A stretch of 57,031 nucleotides of DNA from JBQTIQ01 sp052387955 (GCA_052387955.1 JBQTIQ010000084.1:1-57031), one strand, 5' to 3'. Counted from the first letter of the stretch, positions 16,718-25,752 are shown. Notes: a model not told the origin generated them from the sequence alone. A program made the numbers and translations.

Positions 16718-17704
16718 ATGCGGGTGGTCTTCGACGAGGAGAGTTGTCCCCGCCCGCCGGGAGGGACAGCCGTCACTATCGGGGCCTTCGACGGCGTCCA
16801 CCGGGGCCACCAGGCGGTCATCGCGTCGGCGGCCGAGCTGGCCCGGGCCCGGCACCTCGAGACCGCGGTGGTCACCTTCGACCGCCACCCGGCGTCGGTG
16901 GTGCGGCCCGATTCCGCTCCCAAGCTGCTGACCGATCTCGACCAGAAGCTCGAACTGCTCGACGCCACCGGCCTCGACCATGCCGTCGTTGTGCACTTCG
17001 ACGAGGCCAGCTCGACGGAGCCCGCCGACAGGTTCGTGGAACGGGTGCTGGTGGGCTGTCTGCAGGCCAAGTTGGTCGTGGTCGGCGCCGACTTCCATTT
17101 CGGGTCCCGCCGGCAGGGCACCGTTGCCCGCCTCCGGGCACTGGGTGCGGTGCACGGTTTCGAGGTGCTGGGCCTCGATCTCGTCGGGCTTTCCGGCCAG
17201 CCGGCCACGGCCGGGGAGAACGTGTCGTCGACGGCGGTCCGCCGTGCCCTGGCTGCCGGCGACGTGGAGCGCGCCGGCGCCCTTCTGGGCCGGGCGCACG
17301 AGGTGCGGGGCCGGGTGGGCCGCGGCGACGGCCGGGGCGGCGAGTTCGGTTTCCGCACCGCCAACCTCGACGTGCCCGAGGAGATCCAGCTCCCGGCCGA
17401 CGGCATCTACGCCGGCTGGTACGTCCGTCCGTCGGGAGCGGTGCACCCGAGCGCCATCTCGTTGGGCCGTCGGCCCACCGTGCACGAGGCCCAGCCCTAC
17501 TCGCTGCTCGAAGCCCACCTGCTCGATTTCGACGGCGACCTCTACGGGGAGCTGGGCCGGGCCCGTTTCGTGCGCCGGCTGCGGGACGAGGTCAAGTTCG
17601 CCTCCGTCGACGCCCTGGTGGAGCAGATCGGCCGCGACTGCGACGACGCCCGCGCCGCGCTGCGCATGGGCGGGCCGGGCACGCCTCCTGGTAGCCTGCC
17701 CTGA
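16718..17704 (+). CDS. ribF: Bifunctional riboflavin kinase/FAD synthetase
   Basis: Makes FMN from riboflavin and then FAD. The N-terminal nucleotidyltransferase domain carries VTIGAFDGVHRGHQAVI (HxGH-type site) and GADFHFGSRRQGTV. The C-terminal riboflavin kinase domain begins around residue 185, with VRGRVGRGDGRGGEFGFRTA, NL and a downstream catalytic Glu region (PYSLLEAHLLDFDGDLYGEL). 328 residues, normal length. ATG 16718 follows the repeat pair; no strong ribosome-binding site is visible. It precedes rpsO as in many actinobacteria. Confidence 0.94.
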   Translation: MRVVFDEESCPRPPGGTAVTIGAFDGVHRGHQAVIASAAELARARHLETAVVTFDRHPASVVRPDSAPKLLTDLDQKLELLDATGLDHAVVVHFDEASSTEPADRFVERVLVGCLQAKLVVVGADFHFGSRRQGTVARLRALGAVHGFEVLGLDLVGLSGQPATAGENVSSTAVRRALAAGDVERAGALLGRAHEVRGRVGRGDGRGGEFGFRTANLDVPEEIQLPADGIYAGWYVRPSGAVHPSAISLGRRPTVHEAQPYSLLEAHLLDFDGDLYGELGRARFVRRLRDEVKFASVDALVEQIGRDCDDARAALRMGGPGTPPGSLP

Positions 17705-17807
17705 CGCTCAGGTGACGAGGTTCACCGAGAGACGTCTTCAGCTGCCGGCCACGCATGGCGGGCCAGGCGGCTGGGCCCCACGCCCGACACACCCTCAGGA
17801 ACCCTCC

Positions 17808-18080
17808 ATGTCCGAAAAGATCGACCTGGCCAAGCCCGGCATCATCGCCGAGCACCGCCTGCACGAGACCGACACCGGCTCACCCGAGGTCCAGATCGCG
17901 CTCCTCACCGAGCGCATCAATCACCTCACCGAGCACTTCAAGTTCCACAAGAAGGACCACCACAGCCGGCGCGGCCTGTTGATGCTCGTCGGCCGCCGGC
18001 GGCGGTTGCTCGACTACGTGCGCAAGAACGACGTCGAGCGGTACCGGGCGATCATCGCCAAGCTCGGCCTGCGCCGGTAA
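17808..18080 (+). CDS. rpsO: 30S ribosomal protein S15
   Basis: Binds the central domain of 16S rRNA early in 30S assembly. The 90-residue protein has the complete family signature: DTGSPEVQIALLTERINHLT, then HKKDHHSRRGLLMLVGRRRR, LLDYVRKNDVERYRAII. ATG 17808 has AGGA a few bases upstream. The 103-bp leader may carry autoregulation, as S15 does elsewhere, but I see no clear pseudoknot. pnp follows, the classical pairing. Confidence 0.96.
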   Translation: MSEKIDLAKPGIIAEHRLHETDTGSPEVQIALLTERINHLTEHFKFHKKDHHSRRGLLMLVGRRRRLLDYVRKNDVERYRAIIAKLGLRR

Positions 18081-18091
18081 TCACCGCTATC

Positions 18092-18114
18092 CCGGCGGCG
18101 GGACCCGCCGCCGG
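18092..18114 (+). terminator. GC hairpin after rpsO
   Basis: CCGGCGGCG and CGCCGCCGG form a 9-bp perfect stem around a 5-base loop just after the rpsO stop. It lacks a T tract, so it may be an RNA-stabilising or processing hairpin rather than a full terminator. Confidence 0.5.
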
Positions 18115-18151
18115 CACAACTGAACTCGCCGCCACGGGCGAGGGTCAGCTG

Positions 18152-18200
18152 CCAGTTGCCGCCGCCCGGGTGGCGTCGAGACCGGGACGGCGACAACTGG
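18152..18200 (+). promoter_or_regulatory. Long stem-loop in the pnp leader
   Basis: Two 20-base arms (18152-18171 and 18181-18200) pair at 17 of 20 positions around a 9-base loop. The outer seven pairs are CCAGTTG with CAACTGG. In enterobacteria, RNase III cleavage of a similar leader hairpin lets PNPase repress its own synthesis. The same logic here is inference. Confidence 0.6.
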
Positions 18201-18258
18201 GAACTGGCCTGGCCGTGGCGGCTCGACCGGGGCCACCGGCCCCGTCAGGAGCCCATCT

Positions 18259-20709
18259 ATGGCTGAGGCCATTTCCGTTTCCGGTCCCATCAGCGGGACC
18301 GACAAGACCATGTCCCTCGAGACCGGCAAGCTCGCCCAGCAGTCCCAGGGGGCGGTCGTCGCCCGGCTGGGAGGGACCGTCCTCCTCGCCACCGCCAACG
18401 CCGCCAAGGGCGTGCGCGAAGGCATCGACTTCTTCCCCCTCACCGTCGACGTCGAGGAGCGGATGTACGCCGCCGGGCGCATCCCGGGCTCGTTCTTCCG
18501 CCGGGAGGGCCGTCCCAGCGACTCGGCCATCCTGAACTGTCGGCTCATCGACCGGCCCCTGCGGCCGTCGTTCCCGGCCGGGTTCCGCAACGAGACCCAG
18601 GTCGTGATCACCGTCATGGGTGCCGACATGGAGAACCCCCAGGACGTCCTCGGCATCAACGCCGCTTCGGCCGCGCTGATGCTCTCGGGGATCCCCTTCG
18701 ACGGCCCCATCGGCGCCGTCCGGATCGCCTTCACCCAGGACGGCACGTGGGTCCCGCACCCGACCTACCAGGAGGGCGACGACGCCACCTTCGAGCTGAT
18801 CGTCGCCGGCCGAGCGCTCCCCGACGGCGACGTCGCCATCATGATGGTCGAGGCCGGCGGCACCGAACGCTCGTGGTCGTACTACGAGTCCGGTGCCCCC
18901 AGGGTCACCGAGGACGTCCTGGCCGAGGGCCTCGAGGCGTCCAAGACTTGGATCGCCGAGGCGGTCGAGCTCCAACGCCGGTTGGTCGACGCCGCCGGCA
19001 CCCGGCCGGCGTTGACCTTCGACGCCCAGGCCGACTACAGCGACGAGGTCTTCGAGCGTGTCCGCGCCCAGGGCGAAGGCCCCATCGACGAGGCGTCGCG
19101 GATCAGCCTGAAGGCCGACCGCAACGAAGCCACCGAGGCTGCCGTTGCCGGCCTGATCGCCGAACTGTGTGCCGACGGCGCCGAGTTCGCCGGCCTCGAC
19201 AAGCAGGTCAAGGCGGCGGCCAAGGCACTCCAGAAGCAGCTCATCCGCCGGCGGATCGTGGAGGAGGGCGTGCGCATCGACGGTCGGGGCCCGACCGAGA
19301 TCCGGTCGCTGTCGGCCGAGGTCGGCGTGCTGCGGACCGCGCACGGCTCGGGCCTTTTCCAACGGGGCGAGACCCAGGTGCTCGACGTCGTGACCCTCGG
19401 CATGCCGAAGATGGACCAGATGCTCGACACCCTCGCTCCCGAGGACAAGAAGCGTTACATGCACCACTACAACATGCCGCCTCACGCCAACGGCGAGACC
19501 GGCCGGGTGGGCAGCCCCAAGCGCCGTGAGATCGGCCACGGGCTGTTGGCCGAGCGGGCTCTGCTGCCGGTGGTGCCGAGCAAGGAAGAATTCCCCTACA
19601 CGCTTCGGCTGGTGTCCGAGGTGCTGGCTTCCAACGGGTCGACGTCGATGGGCTCGGTGTGCGCCTCGTCGTTGTCGTTGATGGACGCCGGCGTGCCCAT
19701 CAAGGCCCCGGTGGCCGGCATCGCCATGGGCCTGGTCTTCGCCGAGGGCAAGTACACGACCCTCACCGACATCCTCGGTGCCGAGGACGCGTTCGGCGAC
19801 ATGGACTTCAAGGTGGCGGGCACAGCCGACGCTGTCACCGCGCTGCAGCTCGACACCAAGATCGCCGGCCTGCCCGCTGACGTGCTGGCCAAGGCGCTGC
19901 ACCAGGCCCGCGACGCCCGCCTCCAGATCCTCGAGGTGATGAACGCCACCATCGCCGAGCCTCGCTCCGAAGTGGGAGAGACCGCGCCCAAGATCGTCAG
20001 CTTCGAGATCCCGATCGACAAGATCGGCGAGGTCATCGGTCCCAAGGGCAAGGTGATCAACGCCATCCAGCAGGAGACCGGTGCCGACATCTCCGTCGAC
20101 GACGACGGCGCCGTGGGCACCGTCACCATCGGGTCGGTGGACGGCAGCTCGGTCGAAGAGGCCAAGCGCCAGATCCACTTGATCCTGCACCCGCCTACCG
20201 CCGAGATCGGCGCGGTGTACACCGGCCGGGTCGTCAACATCACCAAGTTCGGTGCGTTCGTGAACATCCTCCCCGGGCGCGACGGGCTGCTGCACATCTC
20301 CACGATGGGTGGCGGCAAGCGCATCAACCAGGTCGAGGACGTGCTCGAGCTGGGGGCCGAGATCGAGGTCAAGGTCGACGACGTCGACCCCAGCGGAAAG
20401 GTGTCGCTGTCACCGGTGACCGCGCTCGGCGGTGACGGCACCGGGACGGCCGTCTCGGGCCGTGCCGGCGAGGCCGGCGGGAGCGGCGACGACGCCGGCC
20501 CGGCCGCGGCCGGCTCCGGCGGCGACCGGGAGTACGTGTCCTTCGAAGAGGCCTTCGACGCCGAGCTCCGCGAGGAGATCGGGGATCTCGGGCCGGTCGA
20601 GGCGGCATCGGGTAGCGGCGAACGGGGCGGCCGCAGTGGCGGTGGCGGCCGGGGCGCCGGCGGTGGGGGCCGAGGGGCCGGCGGCGGCGACCGCCGCCGG
20701 CGGCGTTAG
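18259..20709 (+). CDS. pnp: Polyribonucleotide nucleotidyltransferase (PNPase)
   Basis: 3'-to-5' phosphorolytic exoribonuclease and part of the RNA degradation machinery. Two RNase PH-like cores (about 10-230 and 330-560, with FFPLTVDVEERMYAAGRIPG and MGSVCASSLSLMDAGVPIKA) flank the helical linker. A KH domain (IGEVIGPKGKVINAIQQETG) and an S1 domain (YTGRVVNITKFGAFVNILPG) follow. The tail past about 710 is Gly/Arg-rich (GERGGRSGGGGRGAG), an RGG-like RNA-binding extension. 816 residues. GTG/ATG choice: ATG 18259 follows AGGAG. The M16 peptidase gene lies 19 bp downstream, as in many Gram-positives. Confidence 0.96.
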   Translation: MAEAISVSGPISGTDKTMSLETGKLAQQSQGAVVARLGGTVLLATANAAKGVREGIDFFPLTVDVEERMYAAGRIPGSFFRREGRPSDSAILNCRLIDRPLRPSFPAGFRNETQVVITVMGADMENPQDVLGINAASAALMLSGIPFDGPIGAVRIAFTQDGTWVPHPTYQEGDDATFELIVAGRALPDGDVAIMMVEAGGTERSWSYYESGAPRVTEDVLAEGLEASKTWIAEAVELQRRLVDAAGTRPALTFDAQADYSDEVFERVRAQGEGPIDEASRISLKADRNEATEAAVAGLIAELCADGAEFAGLDKQVKAAAKALQKQLIRRRIVEEGVRIDGRGPTEIRSLSAEVGVLRTAHGSGLFQRGETQVLDVVTLGMPKMDQMLDTLAPEDKKRYMHHYNMPPHANGETGRVGSPKRREIGHGLLAERALLPVVPSKEEFPYTLRLVSEVLASNGSTSMGSVCASSLSLMDAGVPIKAPVAGIAMGLVFAEGKYTTLTDILGAEDAFGDMDFKVAGTADAVTALQLDTKIAGLPADVLAKALHQARDARLQILEVMNATIAEPRSEVGETAPKIVSFEIPIDKIGEVIGPKGKVINAIQQETGADISVDDDGAVGTVTIGSVDGSSVEEAKRQIHLILHPPTAEIGAVYTGRVVNITKFGAFVNILPGRDGLLHISTMGGGKRINQVEDVLELGAEIEVKVDDVDPSGKVSLSPVTALGGDGTGTAVSGRAGEAGGSGDDAGPAAAGSGGDREYVSFEEAFDAELREEIGDLGPVEAASGSGERGGRSGGGGRGAGGGGRGAGGGDRRRRR

Positions 20710-20728
20710 GCCGAGGGACAGAGGCCCT

Positions 20729-21964
20729 TTGAGCGACGAGGTCCAACGGACGGTCCTCGACAACGGCCTGCGGGTCGTCACCGAACGGATGCCTGAGGCC
20801 CGTTCGGTGACGGTCGGCGTGTGGGCCGGCGTCGGTGGCCGTGACGAGCCGTCGGTCTTGGCCGGCGCGTCCCACTTCCTGGAGCACCTCGTGTTCAAGG
20901 GCACGGCCCGGCGCTCAGCCAAGGAGATCGCCCAGTCCGTCGACGCCGTCGGCGGCGAGATGAATGCCTTCACCGGCCGGGAGTACACGTCGTACTACGC
21001 CCGTCTGCCTTCATCCGCGCTCGGGTTCGGCCTCGACCTGCTCACCGACGTGCTGGGCGACCCCGCCCTGCGCGCCCACGAGGTCGACGCCGAGCGCGAG
21101 GTGATCCTCGAGGAGCTCGCCCTCTCCGAGGACACGCCCGACGACAAGGTGCTCACCATGCTCGGGGAGGCGGTCTTCCCCGGGCACCCCCTGGGCCGCG
21201 AGGTGCTGGGCGACGAGGACACCGTGGCCGACATGAGCCGCGACGACATCGCCGGCTTCTTCGCCGAGCGCTACACCCCCGATCGGCTGGTGGTTGCTGC
21301 CGCCGGCGATCTCGACCACGACGACGTCCTCGACGGGGTCCGGTCCTTCCTCGCCGGTGCCGGTCCCTCGGCCGGCGGCCTCGACCGCCAGCCGCCCGAG
21401 GGCCCTCCTGAGGCGAGCTCACACCTGGCCCGTCCCACCGAACAGGCCCACGTGGCCCTCGGTTGGCGGGCCTTCGATCACCACGACGCCGACCGCTACG
21501 CCCTGGCGGTCGCCAACCAGGTGCTGGGTGGGGGCATGGCCAGCCGCCTGTTCCAGGAAGTTCGCGAGGAACGGGGCCTCGCCTACAGCGTGTACTCGGC
21601 AACGTCGACGTACAGCGACAGCGGCCTGCTCATGGTCTACGCCGGCACGTTCCCGGCCAAGCTGGCCGAAGTCCTCTCCGTCATCGAAGACGTCGTGGCG
21701 GCGATGCTCGAGGCCGGCGTCACCGAGCTCGAGCGGGCGGTGGCGACCGGGTACCTCGAAGGATCGCTGGTCCTCGGCCTGGAGGACAGCGGCAGCCGCA
21801 TGGGCCGCATCGGCCGGGCCGAGCTCACCCGGGGGCGGGTCCCGCCCGTCGACGAGGAGATCAGCCACATCCGGGCCGTCACCCTCGACGACGTCCACCG
21901 GGTGCTCACCCGGGTCCTGACCGGCCCCCGGTCGATGGCGGTGGTCGGCCCCCTGGGGGGCTGA
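20729..21964 (+). CDS. M16 family zinc peptidase (YmxG-like)
   Basis: Predicted cytosolic metallopeptidase of the pitrilysin/processing-peptidase family. The inverted zinc motif HFLEH is at residues 49-53, followed by the third ligand Glu region EVDAEREVILEELA. The C-terminal half has the family R/Y site (ERGLAYSVYSATSTYSDSGL). I take TTG 20729 as start (411 residues) because GAGG lies just upstream and homology starts at RTVLDNGLRVVTERMPEARS. Substrate unknown. Its partner genes pnp and dapB are conserved neighbours. Confidence 0.9.
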   Translation: MSDEVQRTVLDNGLRVVTERMPEARSVTVGVWAGVGGRDEPSVLAGASHFLEHLVFKGTARRSAKEIAQSVDAVGGEMNAFTGREYTSYYARLPSSALGFGLDLLTDVLGDPALRAHEVDAEREVILEELALSEDTPDDKVLTMLGEAVFPGHPLGREVLGDEDTVADMSRDDIAGFFAERYTPDRLVVAAAGDLDHDDVLDGVRSFLAGAGPSAGGLDRQPPEGPPEASSHLARPTEQAHVALGWRAFDHHDADRYALAVANQVLGGGMASRLFQEVREERGLAYSVYSATSTYSDSGLLMVYAGTFPAKLAEVLSVIEDVVAAMLEAGVTELERAVATGYLEGSLVLGLEDSGSRMGRIGRAELTRGRVPPVDEEISHIRAVTLDDVHRVLTRVLTGPRSMAVVGPLGG

Positions 21965-21974
21965 GGCGTGAGCA

Positions 21975-22925
21975 CTACCGTTCGATGACGAGGGCGTCGC
22001 CGATGTCCACACCTGGGGGCGGGACGAAGTCGGGGTCGCGTTCGTAGACGATCGTCTCGCCGATTCGGGTCTCGGTCTCGGCGGCGTCGGCGCCGGCCGA
22101 TGGGAGCCCGTCGGAGCCAGTGGCGGCAGTGGGTACGGCCGTCGGCTGCGCCGCCGCGGGGACCACCGTCGCCACGCCGGCTTCTCCGGCCGGGCCGGCG
22201 GCGACCGGTGCGTCGAGGGGAGGGGCGAACTCGCTGACCGCTCCCGCCGGCGGCGGGGCCACGGGGGCCGGCTCGGCGCCGGCCCGTAGCGGCGCCGACG
22301 CCAGGGTGCCGACCGCCAGGGTGACGGTGACGGCGGCGAAGCGGTGGTGGCGCAGCCGGTCGCCGAGGCTGGCGGCGTGCGGCGCCGGCACTCGCAGGTG
22401 TCGGGCCAGCTGGGTGGCGAGGTCGGCGTCGTCGAGGTCGAGGGCGTGGGCCAGCAACTCGACGTCGCAGCGGCGGATGGCGATCGGGGTGTCCGCCGCT
22501 GCCCTCCGTGCCCGGCGCACCAGGGCGGCGTAGGCCGGCAGCACGCCGTCGTTGCCCAGGGCGGGGTCCGCCACCTCGGTTCGGTCACCGATGCGCAGCG
22601 TGCGCTCGACGGGATCGAAGCGCACCGGCCGGCGTGCGGGGACGAGCTGGTCGAGGCGCAGTCCCACGGCCTCGGCCACCGCCGCCAGCTGGGCCGACGA
22701 CGCCCGCCCGGTGCCTCGTTCCCAGCCGTGGAGCGTTCGCCGGGGGACGCCGGCACGGATGGCCACTTCGGCGATCTTCAGGCCGGCGGTGCGGCGAGCG
22801 GCGCGGATCCGCTCGCCGATGCGGCCCCCGATCTCGGCCGCGTGCCGGCCGGCGGCGTCGCGGGCCATCCCGAGGACCCATCGCAGCTGTTGGTCGGTGG
22901 CCGTCTCGGCAGCATTCACGTGCAC
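21975..22925 (-). CDS. XRE-like helix-turn-helix protein with possible membrane segment
   Basis: About 316 residues. A lambda-repressor-like HTH lies near residues 35-95 (IRAARRTAGLKIAEVAIRAG, VPRRTLHGWERGTGRASSAQ). A helical region follows, then a short hydrophobic stretch (FAAVTVTLAVGTLASAPL, about 205-222) and an Ala/Pro-rich tail that ends in a conserved-looking PDFVPPPGVDIGDALVIER. This is the layout of RodZ-like or membrane-tethered regulators, but I do not recognise the family. It is encoded opposite to its neighbours; GTG 22919 is an alternative start. Confidence 0.7.
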   Translation of the reverse strand: MHVNAAETATDQQLRWVLGMARDAAGRHAAEIGGRIGERIRAARRTAGLKIAEVAIRAGVPRRTLHGWERGTGRASSAQLAAVAEAVGLRLDQLVPARRPVRFDPVERTLRIGDRTEVADPALGNDGVLPAYAALVRRARRAAADTPIAIRRCDVELLAHALDLDDADLATQLARHLRVPAPHAASLGDRLRHHRFAAVTVTLAVGTLASAPLRAGAEPAPVAPPPAGAVSEFAPPLDAPVAAGPAGEAGVATVVPAAAQPTAVPTAATGSDGLPSAGADAAETETRIGETIVYERDPDFVPPPGVDIGDALVIER

Positions 22926-22974
22926 CTGATCGACCGTCGCCGCCCCGATCTTGAGCCCGCCGGCCGGCGGTCCG

Positions 22975-23058
22975 GTCCGGGCAGCAACCCCGACGACGAT
23001 CCCTCCCTACGCCGCCCGGGGGTTCGGGCCGGGTAGCAACCCCGACGGTGATCCCTCC
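22975..23058. repeat. Direct repeat between the HTH gene and dapB
   Basis: Two copies of about 33 bp share GGGYAGCAACCCCGACG and GATCCCTCC, at 22975-23006 and 23026-23058. They lie in the divergent gap that must hold the promoters of both genes, so they might be a duplicated regulator site; no promoter is clear. Confidence 0.55.
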
Positions 23059-23091
23059 GGACGCGGCCCGGCGGGCGGCTACCTTGCCGCC

Positions 23092-23862
23092 ATGGTGAGG
23101 GTCGGGGTGTTCGGGGCGGCCGGTCGGATGGGGGCCACGGTGTGCGCCGCCGTCGCCGCCGACCCCGACCTGGAGCTGGTGGCCGGCGTCGATCCCGGTG
23201 GGGCCGGACAAGTCGTCGCCGGGATCACCGTCGCCACCGGCCCCGACGACCTGGCCGCGGCCGGGGCCGAGGTGGTGGTCGACTTCACCCATCTCGGCGC
23301 CGCCCGCCTCAACCTCGAGTGGGCCGTTGACAACGGGGTGCACGCCGTCGTCGGCACCACCGGCTTCTCGGCCGACGACCTCGACCACCTCCGGCGCCGC
23401 TTCGAAGCCGCCCACCGGGGCTGTCTGATCGCTCCCAACTTCGCCATCGGCGCGGTGCTGATGATGCGCTTCGCCGAGCTGGCGGCTCCGTGGTTCGAGA
23501 CCGCCGAGATCGTCGAGATGCACCACGACGCCAAGCGCGATGCGCCCTCGGGGACGGCCATGATCACCGCCCAACGCCTGGCCGCGGCCTCGGCCGACTG
23601 GGCGCCCGACCCCACCGAGTTGGTGGTCGCCGACTGTGCCCGGGGGGGCGTCGCCCCCGGCGGCATCCATGTCCACTCCCTCAGGGTCCGGGGCACGGTG
23701 GCCCACCAGGAAGTGATCCTCGGCACCGCCGGCCAGAGCCTGACCATCCGCCACGACAGCTACGACCGTTCGAGCTTCATGCCCGGCGTCATCCTGGCCT
23801 GCAAGCGGGTCGCCGAACTCCCAGGTCTCATGGTAGGTCTGGACACCCTGCTCGGCCTATGA
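23092..23862 (+). CDS. dapB: 4-hydroxy-tetrahydrodipicolinate reductase
   Basis: NAD(P)H-dependent enzyme of lysine and diaminopimelate synthesis. The N-terminal Rossmann loop GAAGRMG is at residues 8-14, TTGFS marks the nucleotide fold, and the active-site segment MHHDAKRDAPSGTAM has the catalytic His pair and Lys. 256 residues, typical. ATG 23092 starts the homologous region. dapA lies 14 kb downstream, the accessory block being between them. Confidence 0.94.
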   Translation: MVRVGVFGAAGRMGATVCAAVAADPDLELVAGVDPGGAGQVVAGITVATGPDDLAAAGAEVVVDFTHLGAARLNLEWAVDNGVHAVVGTTGFSADDLDHLRRRFEAAHRGCLIAPNFAIGAVLMMRFAELAAPWFETAEIVEMHHDAKRDAPSGTAMITAQRLAAASADWAPDPTELVVADCARGGVAPGGIHVHSLRVRGTVAHQEVILGTAGQSLTIRHDSYDRSSFMPGVILACKRVAELPGLMVGLDTLLGL

Positions 23863-23877
23863 GAACGAAATCGTTCT
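23862..23877. promoter_or_regulatory. Perfect inverted repeat after dapB
   Basis: AGAACGA-AA-TCGTTCT is a perfect 7-bp inverted repeat overlapping the end of the dapB stop, followed by TGAGACA. The words TTCGTTCT and TGAGACA also occur in the operator-like site at 34696-34722, so it may bind a related TetR-type protein. No T tract follows, so a terminator is less likely. Confidence 0.4.
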
Positions 23878-24130
23878 GAGACAGGACACATGCTTTAAAC
23901 GCGAACCGAACCCGCCTCGCGTAGTCCTCGCAGTTTGTCCCCATGGCCGCTACCTAGATGCCAACCCTCTAAGCTAAGTTCTCCTGCGAATCCGCCATAC
24001 TGTCTTCCGCAGCCAGGCGACGGCCCGAGAACGCGATGACTGGTAGGTTGCGGTTCGTCGCGGCATTCGACGTATCCTCAACTCACATCACCCATTCAGG
24101 TATCCATCTTGAACGCGTACGACTCCAATT
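23878..24130. other. Lower-GC noncoding stretch
   Basis: About 250 bases of clearly lower GC than the surroundings. I find no open frame with protein-like character, no RNA gene and no repeat of the families described. It is the downstream flank of the decayed secreted-protein gene on the minus strand. Confidence 0.5.
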
Positions 24131-24850
24131 TCAAGGTGACGTTCCGCACGTTCGCCTGAGTTCATTTTGGGACCGCACGATCGGACTAGCACCTATTGCA
24201 GTTGCTTCGCCCTGGATATTAGGAAAGTATGTGTAAGTACCCCCTCTTCCGCAGCGAATATTCCAGGTGCGTGATTGATGGCTGTCAGAGGTCCACTCAG
24301 TGTACGACCAGCCACCGTATCCGCGGGGACCACTCCAGCTGCTGCGCCACAATTGTGTTCGATGACGCTGAACGCGCCCGAACAGATCTGATCGGTGCTC
24401 CACCGAAAGTCATGGTTGTAATAGATATAGATATCAGAGATGTTTACAGTACAGAGGGCCGACGCCGCGGTTACCTCTATCGAATCGAATCCGAAAGTGG
24501 TGAGGAAAAACCGTCTGTGACAGGTTCGGTTTTGTTTGCAATAGCAGAAGGATCTGGTAGTGGTGACTGAAAGACGGCGCCAGGTACAACCGGATGTTCA
24601 AGAGAAGGGCCGTTCGAAGGCGAGTCGCTGGTGTGCGTGTACGTGTAGCTAAATCGCTCTCCGCCATCGTCGATTCCCCAGACGGCTACATTCGCTCCTA
24701 TCGGTATCGATCGCGACTCTGCGCGGTTACCAGATTCGATTCAGTCGCGGATACGGAGGAGGTGTCTTGTGCGGCGACGTCCTGGACTTGTCGACCAGAG
24801 ACCAACAGTGCGGCCGCCGCTGCCGCCATTGCCAGATGCGCCTTTCGCAT
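24131..24850 (-). pseudogene. Frameshifted gene for a small secreted protein
   Basis: Reading the minus strand, ATG at 24850 has AGGAG six bases upstream and encodes a clear signal peptide (MRKAHLAMAAAAAALLVSG, then VAAQD). That frame stops at 24698. A second frame gives NVAVWGIDDGGERFSYTYTH and on to a stop at 24477; a third gives ALCTVNISDIYIYYNHDFRW and WSTDQICSGAFSVIEHN; a fourth gives LWRSSWSGPRGYGGWSYTEW and ends at 24131. All are protein-like and follow one another, so at least two frameshifts broke one secreted protein of roughly 230 residues. GC counted at 24421-24540 is about 46%, far below the neighbours, which points to transfer and decay, or to sequence errors. Confidence 0.55.
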
Positions 24851-24981
24851 CCGCCGCTCCTGTCTCGCCTGACAGCGTCAATTGTTTGGGGGAACCGTCG
24901 CGCTTGATCCGAAAGCAGTCAAGGACATGTACGCGGCCTTCTCGAGCGGTCGGCGGCAACGCGAACTAGCCGAGGCGCACG

Positions 24982-25752
24982 CTAGGTGGGATGATGCACA
25001 CGATGGACCATGGTCGCCCGGGCCTGGTCCCGGGGGCGCACCACGATCTGGTCGATGTTGACGTGGGCCGGACGGGTGGCGGCCCACACGACGCAGTCGG
25101 CGATGTCTTCGGCCGTGAGCGGGGTCATGCCGGCGTAGACCGACGCCGCCCGCTCGGCGTCTCCGCCGAAGCGAACCCGTGAGAACTCGGTGTCGACCAT
25201 GCCGGGATCGATCTCGCTGACCCGCACCGGCTGGCCCAGCAGCTCCATCCGGAGCACTTCCATCACCGCCCGGGCGGCATGCTTGGCCGCGTTGTAGCCG
25301 GCGCCCCCGGGGTAGGGCTCGATGGCGGCGATCGACCCGATCGTCACTACGTGCCCATCGCCGGAGGCGATGAGCAGGGGCAGCAGCGCCTTGGTCATGC
25401 GGACCACCCCCATGACGTTGGCCTCGTACATCCACCGCCAATCGTCCTCGTCGGCCTCGGCGACCGGGTCGAGGCCGAGCGCGCCCCCGGCGCTGTTGAC
25501 CAGTAGGCGGCAGACGCCGACGCCGGCACAGAAGTCGGTGACCGAGCCCGGGTCGGCCACATCGAGCACAGTCCAGCGGGCCGAGCCCCCGGCTTCAGCT
25601 ATGGCCGTCGCCACCTCGGCCAACCGGTCCGCCCGCCGGGCGCCCAGCACCACCTCGAACCCGGCCGCCGCCAGCCGGTGCGCAGCGGCGGCGCCGATGC
25701 CGCTGGAGGCGCCGGTGACGACGGCGACGCCGGCGGTCACGGACACGGTCAC
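24982..25752 (-). CDS. Short-chain dehydrogenase/reductase
   Basis: Classical SDR oxidoreductase of 256 residues from the GTG at 25752. The cofactor motif TGASSGIG is near residue 13, NSAGG (the NNAG position) near 85, and the catalytic Tyr/Lys in YNAAKHA with Ser in IGSIAAIEP. Arg after the glycine motif (LGARRADR) suggests NADPH. The final 25 residues differ from the usual family end. The frame is open upstream through three repeat units, but these are not SDR sequence. GTG overlaps the stop of the repeat ORF; GTG 25746 or 25740 could also start it. Substrate unknown. Confidence 0.88.
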   Translation of the reverse strand: MTVSVTAGVAVVTGASSGIGAAAAHRLAAAGFEVVLGARRADRLAEVATAIAEAGGSARWTVLDVADPGSVTDFCAGVGVCRLLVNSAGGALGLDPVAEADEDDWRWMYEANVMGVVRMTKALLPLLIASGDGHVVTIGSIAAIEPYPGGAGYNAAKHAARAVMEVLRMELLGQPVRVSEIDPGMVDTEFSRVRFGGDAERAASVYAGMTPLTAEDIADCVVWAATRPAHVNIDQIVVRPRDQARATMVHRVHHPT

